From contig DIZV01000150.1 in the NCBI GenBank assembly GCA_002427995.1, positions 1 to 7,124 of the forward strand: a stretch of DNA of 7,124 nt. Direction: 5' to 3'. The number at the start of each line of letters is the position of its first letter. Positions within the stretch are counted from its first letter, which is position 1. This stretch comes from Chloroflexi bacterium UBA6019 (GTDB lineage Bacteria; Chloroflexota; Dormibacteria; Dormibacterales; Dormibacteraceae). Shown here in pieces: positions 5,484 to 7,124 of the stretch. The notes beneath the pieces are model-generated. The model was not told the origin of the DNA. It did not search any database and saw only the letters and a list, made by a program, of their open reading frames with translations. The position numbers and the translations under genes are program-made.

Positions 5484-6077
5484 CTATCGCCCCATCACCT
5501 CGGGGCGGCCGGTTCGAAGGCTGCGGGCGGCCGCTTCGATCACGCCGCCGGCCCGGAACCGCTTGGCGGGGTTGACGCAGCAGAGTCCGATCGAAACCTT
5601 CAGGTCAACCGGGCGGAGCGCCTCGCTGACGATCGCCAGCAGGCGGTTGGCGGTGTGGGCGGTGGCCGACATGTCCGCCTCCGGAAGGATGACCACGAAC
5701 TGAGCCGGCATCCGCTTGAGGAGCCCGGGCGTGTCGACGTCGCGGAGCGCGCCGATCAGGGCGGCGGCCATCGCTTTCAGGCCATCGCTGTTGCCCGACC
5801 CGTAGTCGCTCTGCGTCCGCAGCTCGACCAGGAGGACTCCCAGCCAGCGGTTGTAGCGGTTGCCGCGGGCCAGCTCGTCCTCCAGGATCGGCCGGATGAA
5901 GCGCTCGTTGAAGAGCTTTGTCGTCCGGTCGACGACGTGCAGTGGCAGCGACTCGGGATCGTCGAGGCGGATCCCGCAGCCGGGGCAGAAAGTGGCACCG
6001 GAGGGCACGGCAAACCCACAGGCTGGACAGGAAGGCGAATCGCCCGGCCGGCGGCGCAGGAGGTCGCCAATTGGCAT
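5484..6077 (-). CDS. Zinc-ribbon protein with a degenerate GGDEF domain
   Basis: A 197-residue protein with two parts. Residues 17-34 hold a zinc ribbon, Cys17-x2-Cys20 and Cys31-x2-Cys34. From about residue 48 to 190 the sequence follows the GGDEF (diguanylate cyclase) fold: DRTTKLFNERFIRPILEDELARG corresponds to the usual 'DxLTGLxNRR' opening helix, VLLVELR to the first core strand, and RMPAQFVVILPEAD to the signature hairpin. The signature itself has become MPAQF, so Gly-Gly-Asp-Glu are all lost and cyclase activity is not expected. It more likely serves as a c-di-GMP or nucleotide binder or as a protein-interaction module. The ATG at 6077 has only a weak AAGG before it. It follows the HxlR gene by 55 bases and a hairpin, and its TAG overlaps the proposed ATA start of the phosphatase. 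Confidence 0.8.
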   Translation of the reverse strand: MPIGDLLRRRPGDSPSCPACGFAVPSGATFCPGCGIRLDDPESLPLHVVDRTTKLFNERFIRPILEDELARGNRYNRWLGVLLVELRTQSDYGSGNSDGLKAMAAALIGALRDVDTPGLLKRMPAQFVVILPEADMSATAHTANRLLAIVSEALRPVDLKVSIGLCCVNPAKRFRAGGVIEAAARSLRTGRPEVMGR

Positions 6078-6106
6078 GGCCTTAGCTAGGGTAGCAGCGG
6101 GTCTGT

Positions 6107-6130
6107 CGAGCCCCCGGGGCGCCCGGCTCG
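6107..6130 (-). terminator. GC-rich hairpin after the HxlR gene, possible attenuator
   Basis: CGAGCC (6107-6112) pairs with GGCTCG (6125-6130) around a 12-base loop that is itself GC-palindromic. On the minus strand the stem begins three bases after the HxlR stop (6135-6133) and lies upstream of the zinc-ribbon gene start. There is no U-tract, so it would be a weak or factor-assisted terminator, or an mRNA processing hairpin that sets regulator expression apart from the genes below it. Confidence 0.35.
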
Positions 6131-6132
6131 GA

Positions 6133-6483
6133 TCAGCTCGCTACCGAGACGGTGCCACCGGCGATCCAGCTGTCGGCCCACTCGCTGACCGCGCCCAGGA
6201 TCGGCTCGGCCGCGCGGCCGCGGGCGGTCAGCCGGTAGGTCACCCGCACCGGGGGTCCGGGGTCGACCAGCCGCTCGACCATGCCCTCCTGCTCAAGCTC
6301 CCGCAGACGCTCGGTGAGAACCCGGTCGCTGATGCCCGGGATGCCCGCCAGAAGCTGATTGAACCGGGCTTGCTTGGCCATCAGGGCCTTCACGACCGCC
6401 CCCGTCCAACGCTTGCCGATCAGCTCTATCGCCCGCTGGAAACGCGCGTCGTGATCCACCGCCCCCCCTGCCACGACGGCCAT
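6133..6483 (-). CDS. HxlR-type winged-helix transcriptional regulator
   Basis: A 116-residue single-domain DNA-binding protein of the HxlR/MarR-like winged-helix group. Family hallmarks run in order: AIELIGKRWTGAVVKALM (residues 18-35), the recognition-helix region RFNQLLAGIPGISDRVLTERLRELEQEGMVER, the wing PPVRVTYRLTARG, and the C-terminal helix with EWADSW used for dimerisation. Many HxlR proteins carry a Cys just before the first helix that senses electrophiles or oxidants; this protein has no Cys at all, so it should respond by ligand or not be redox-controlled. The ATG at 6483 has a partial GGTGA about 10 bases upstream. As first gene of the minus-strand run, it could regulate that run or the divergent response regulator at 6712. 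Its target sites are not identified. Confidence 0.9.
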   Translation of the reverse strand: MAVVAGGAVDHDARFQRAIELIGKRWTGAVVKALMAKQARFNQLLAGIPGISDRVLTERLRELEQEGMVERLVDPGPPVRVTYRLTARGRAAEPILGAVSEWADSWIAGGTVSVAS

Positions 6484-6596
6484 TCTAGGCGTTCACCGGG
6501 GCCGGGGCGAGGGCATTTTGGCGGGCGGGCATGGCCGGCAAATATACACGCTCCGCGGGGGCCCCACAGCCCGGAAATCACTGGAGAAAAGATGAC

Positions 6597-6683
6597 ATGA
6601 TCACGATCACGTTATCGGGGTGGACGGGCTTTGAGAGGAGCCGGGAGGAACGCCACCCAGCATTGGATTGGTGTACGTTTTGA
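6597..6683 (+). CDS. Possible 28-codon leader ORF
   Basis: An ATG at 6597 opens 28 codons (beginning MITITLSGW and ending DWCTF) to a TGA at 6681-6683, upstream of the response regulator. A GGAG at 6583-6586 sits five bases before another ATG at 6592, which encodes only Met-Thr before a TGA that overlaps the 6597 ATG. The arrangement could be a tiny regulatory upstream ORF or chance. It has no recognised family and no hydrophobic segment. Confidence 0.2.
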   Translation: MITITLSGWTGFERSREERHPALDWCTF

Positions 6684-6699
6684 CTAACTGAGCGGGTCT

Positions 6700-6709
6700 G
6701 GAGGTGATC
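6700..6709 (+). promoter_or_regulatory. Ideal Shine-Dalgarno sequence for the response regulator
   Basis: GGAGGTGATC is fully complementary to the usual 3' end of bacterial 16S rRNA, and its GGAGG core ends seven bases before the GTG at 6712. It fixes that GTG as the start and suggests strong translation. It also confirms that this organism can use canonical initiation, although most genes in the window show only partial GGTGA-type matches. Confidence 0.75.
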
Positions 6710-6711
6710 GG

Positions 6712-7124
6712 GTGGATTATCAGGTTAGAGACGAGGAAGTTCGGGTCCTGTTCGTCGAGGACGACCCTGCGGTCGCCCAGATGTACAAGCTGAAGCTGGA
6801 GCTCGACGGCTACGCGGTCACGGTTGCGCCCGACGGCGAGGCCGGCCTCAAGATGGCCAAGGAGACCCGGCCCGACATGATCTTCCTGGACATCCGCCTA
6901 CCCAAGATGGACGGCTTCGCCGTTCTGGAAGAGCTGCGCGGCGATCCCGACACCCGGGACATTCCAGTCGTGATCCTCTCCAACTACTCCGAGCAGGAGC
7001 TGGTCGAGCGCGGCCTTAACCTCGGGGCGCTCGAGTACCTGATCAAGTCCGAGACGACCCCCGCCAAGCTGTCCAAGGGCGTCGAGGGCTGGCGCTCCGA
7101 GCCGACCGAGACCAAGGGCCGCTA
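6712..7124 (+). CDS. Single-domain response regulator (CheY-like), 3' end at window edge
   Basis: A stand-alone receiver domain, read as 137 residues followed by TA at the window edge, which is probably the first two bases of a TAA or TAG stop. The acidic pocket is Glu16-Asp17-Asp18, the phosphoacceptor is Asp60 in IFLDIRLPKMDGF, the switch Ser is Ser90, the aromatic switch is Tyr109 and the conserved Lys is Lys112. All functional positions are intact, unlike the paralogue at 571-954. Ser replaces the usual Pro after the Lys, and the following TTPAKLS segment parallels TTPAELS in the paralogue. The GTG start has an ideal ribosome binding site at 6700-6709. There is no output domain, so it would act through protein contacts or as a phosphorelay intermediate. 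No cognate kinase lies in the window. Confidence 0.92.
   Translation, partial: MDYQVRDEEVRVLFVEDDPAVAQMYKLKLELDGYAVTVAPDGEAGLKMAKETRPDMIFLDIRLPKMDGFAVLEELRGDPDTRDIPVVILSNYSEQELVERGLNLGALEYLIKSETTPAKLSKGVEGWRSEPTETKGR

Larger units (their letters stand above)
6484..6711. promoter_or_regulatory. Divergent intergenic region between the HxlR and response regulator genes
   Basis: These 228 bases are visibly less GC-rich than their surroundings and must hold the promoters for both flanking genes. On the minus strand, TATATT at 6546-6541 is a fair -10 element for the HxlR gene, with no convincing -35. On the plus strand, TTGACT (6680-6685) resembles a -35 but has no -10 before the gene. A tandem GATCAC GATCAC lies at 6599-6610 and could be an operator. 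A 28-codon open frame lies at 6597-6683. Nothing here is firmly assignable. Confidence 0.4.

Noticed and set aside
5860..6600. A 246-codon plus-strand frame across the ribbon-GGDEF and HxlR genes
   Set aside because: It is a low-complexity Arg/Pro/Gly product antisense to two recognisable genes, and it runs through their intergenic hairpin.
6680..6685. TTGACT as the -35 element of the response regulator promoter
   Set aside because: No -10-like sequence lies 16-18 bases downstream; that position falls at the Shine-Dalgarno sequence.
1..7124. CRISPR array, tRNA/rRNA genes, insertion sequences or att sites
   Set aside because: No regularly spaced repeats, cloverleaf or rRNA-like segments, transposase motifs or terminal inverted repeats were seen on either strand.

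Overview
The window is very GC-rich DNA, densely coding, with short intergenic gaps and several GTG or TTG starts. This suits a high-GC bacterium of the Actinobacteria / Chloroflexota / Dormibacterota kind. The lineage is an inference from composition and gene types: a mycobacterial-type R2lox, an Rv3214-like phosphatase and single-domain response regulators. There is no rRNA, tRNA, CRISPR array or insertion sequence, and it reads as ordinary chromosome rather than a mobile island.

Layout. Positions 1-129 hold at most the tail of an upstream gene and a possible terminator. A HIT-family nucleotide hydrolase/transferase (130-555, +) converges on a single-domain response regulator (571-954, -). 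A divergent intergenic region with a clean 9-bp inverted repeat (997-1021) separates that regulator from a plus-strand pair. The pair is a lipoate-protein ligase A homologue broken by a one-base frameshift near 1177-1180, followed 5 bases later by an R2-like ligand-binding oxidase (R2lox; 1839-2912). Because of the frameshift, the ligase start reads in frame into R2lox, which gives a false 614-codon 'fusion'.

Positions 2896-6483 are six minus-strand genes, listed here in transcription order: HxlR-type regulator, zinc-ribbon plus degenerate GGDEF protein, histidine phosphatase, small three-helix membrane protein, ornithine cyclodeaminase/mu-crystallin family protein and ComB-type phosphosulfolactate phosphatase. 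After the regulator, every gap is 19-22 bases, which suggests one transcription unit. A 228-bp divergent region leads to a second single-domain response regulator (6712 to the window edge, +) with an ideal ribosome binding site. It is a paralogue of the one at 571-954.

The strongest points for a second look are: the lplA frameshift and its artefactual fusion; the lplA-R2lox pairing, with both R2lox cross-link residues and all six metal ligands present; a probable AUA start for the phosphatase, supported by a strong Shine-Dalgarno and an ATAG overlap with the previous stop; a GGDEF domain that has lost its whole signature; and a conserved-looking OCD-ComB-phosphatase cluster of unknown substrate. 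I saw no clear undescribed defence or mobile system.
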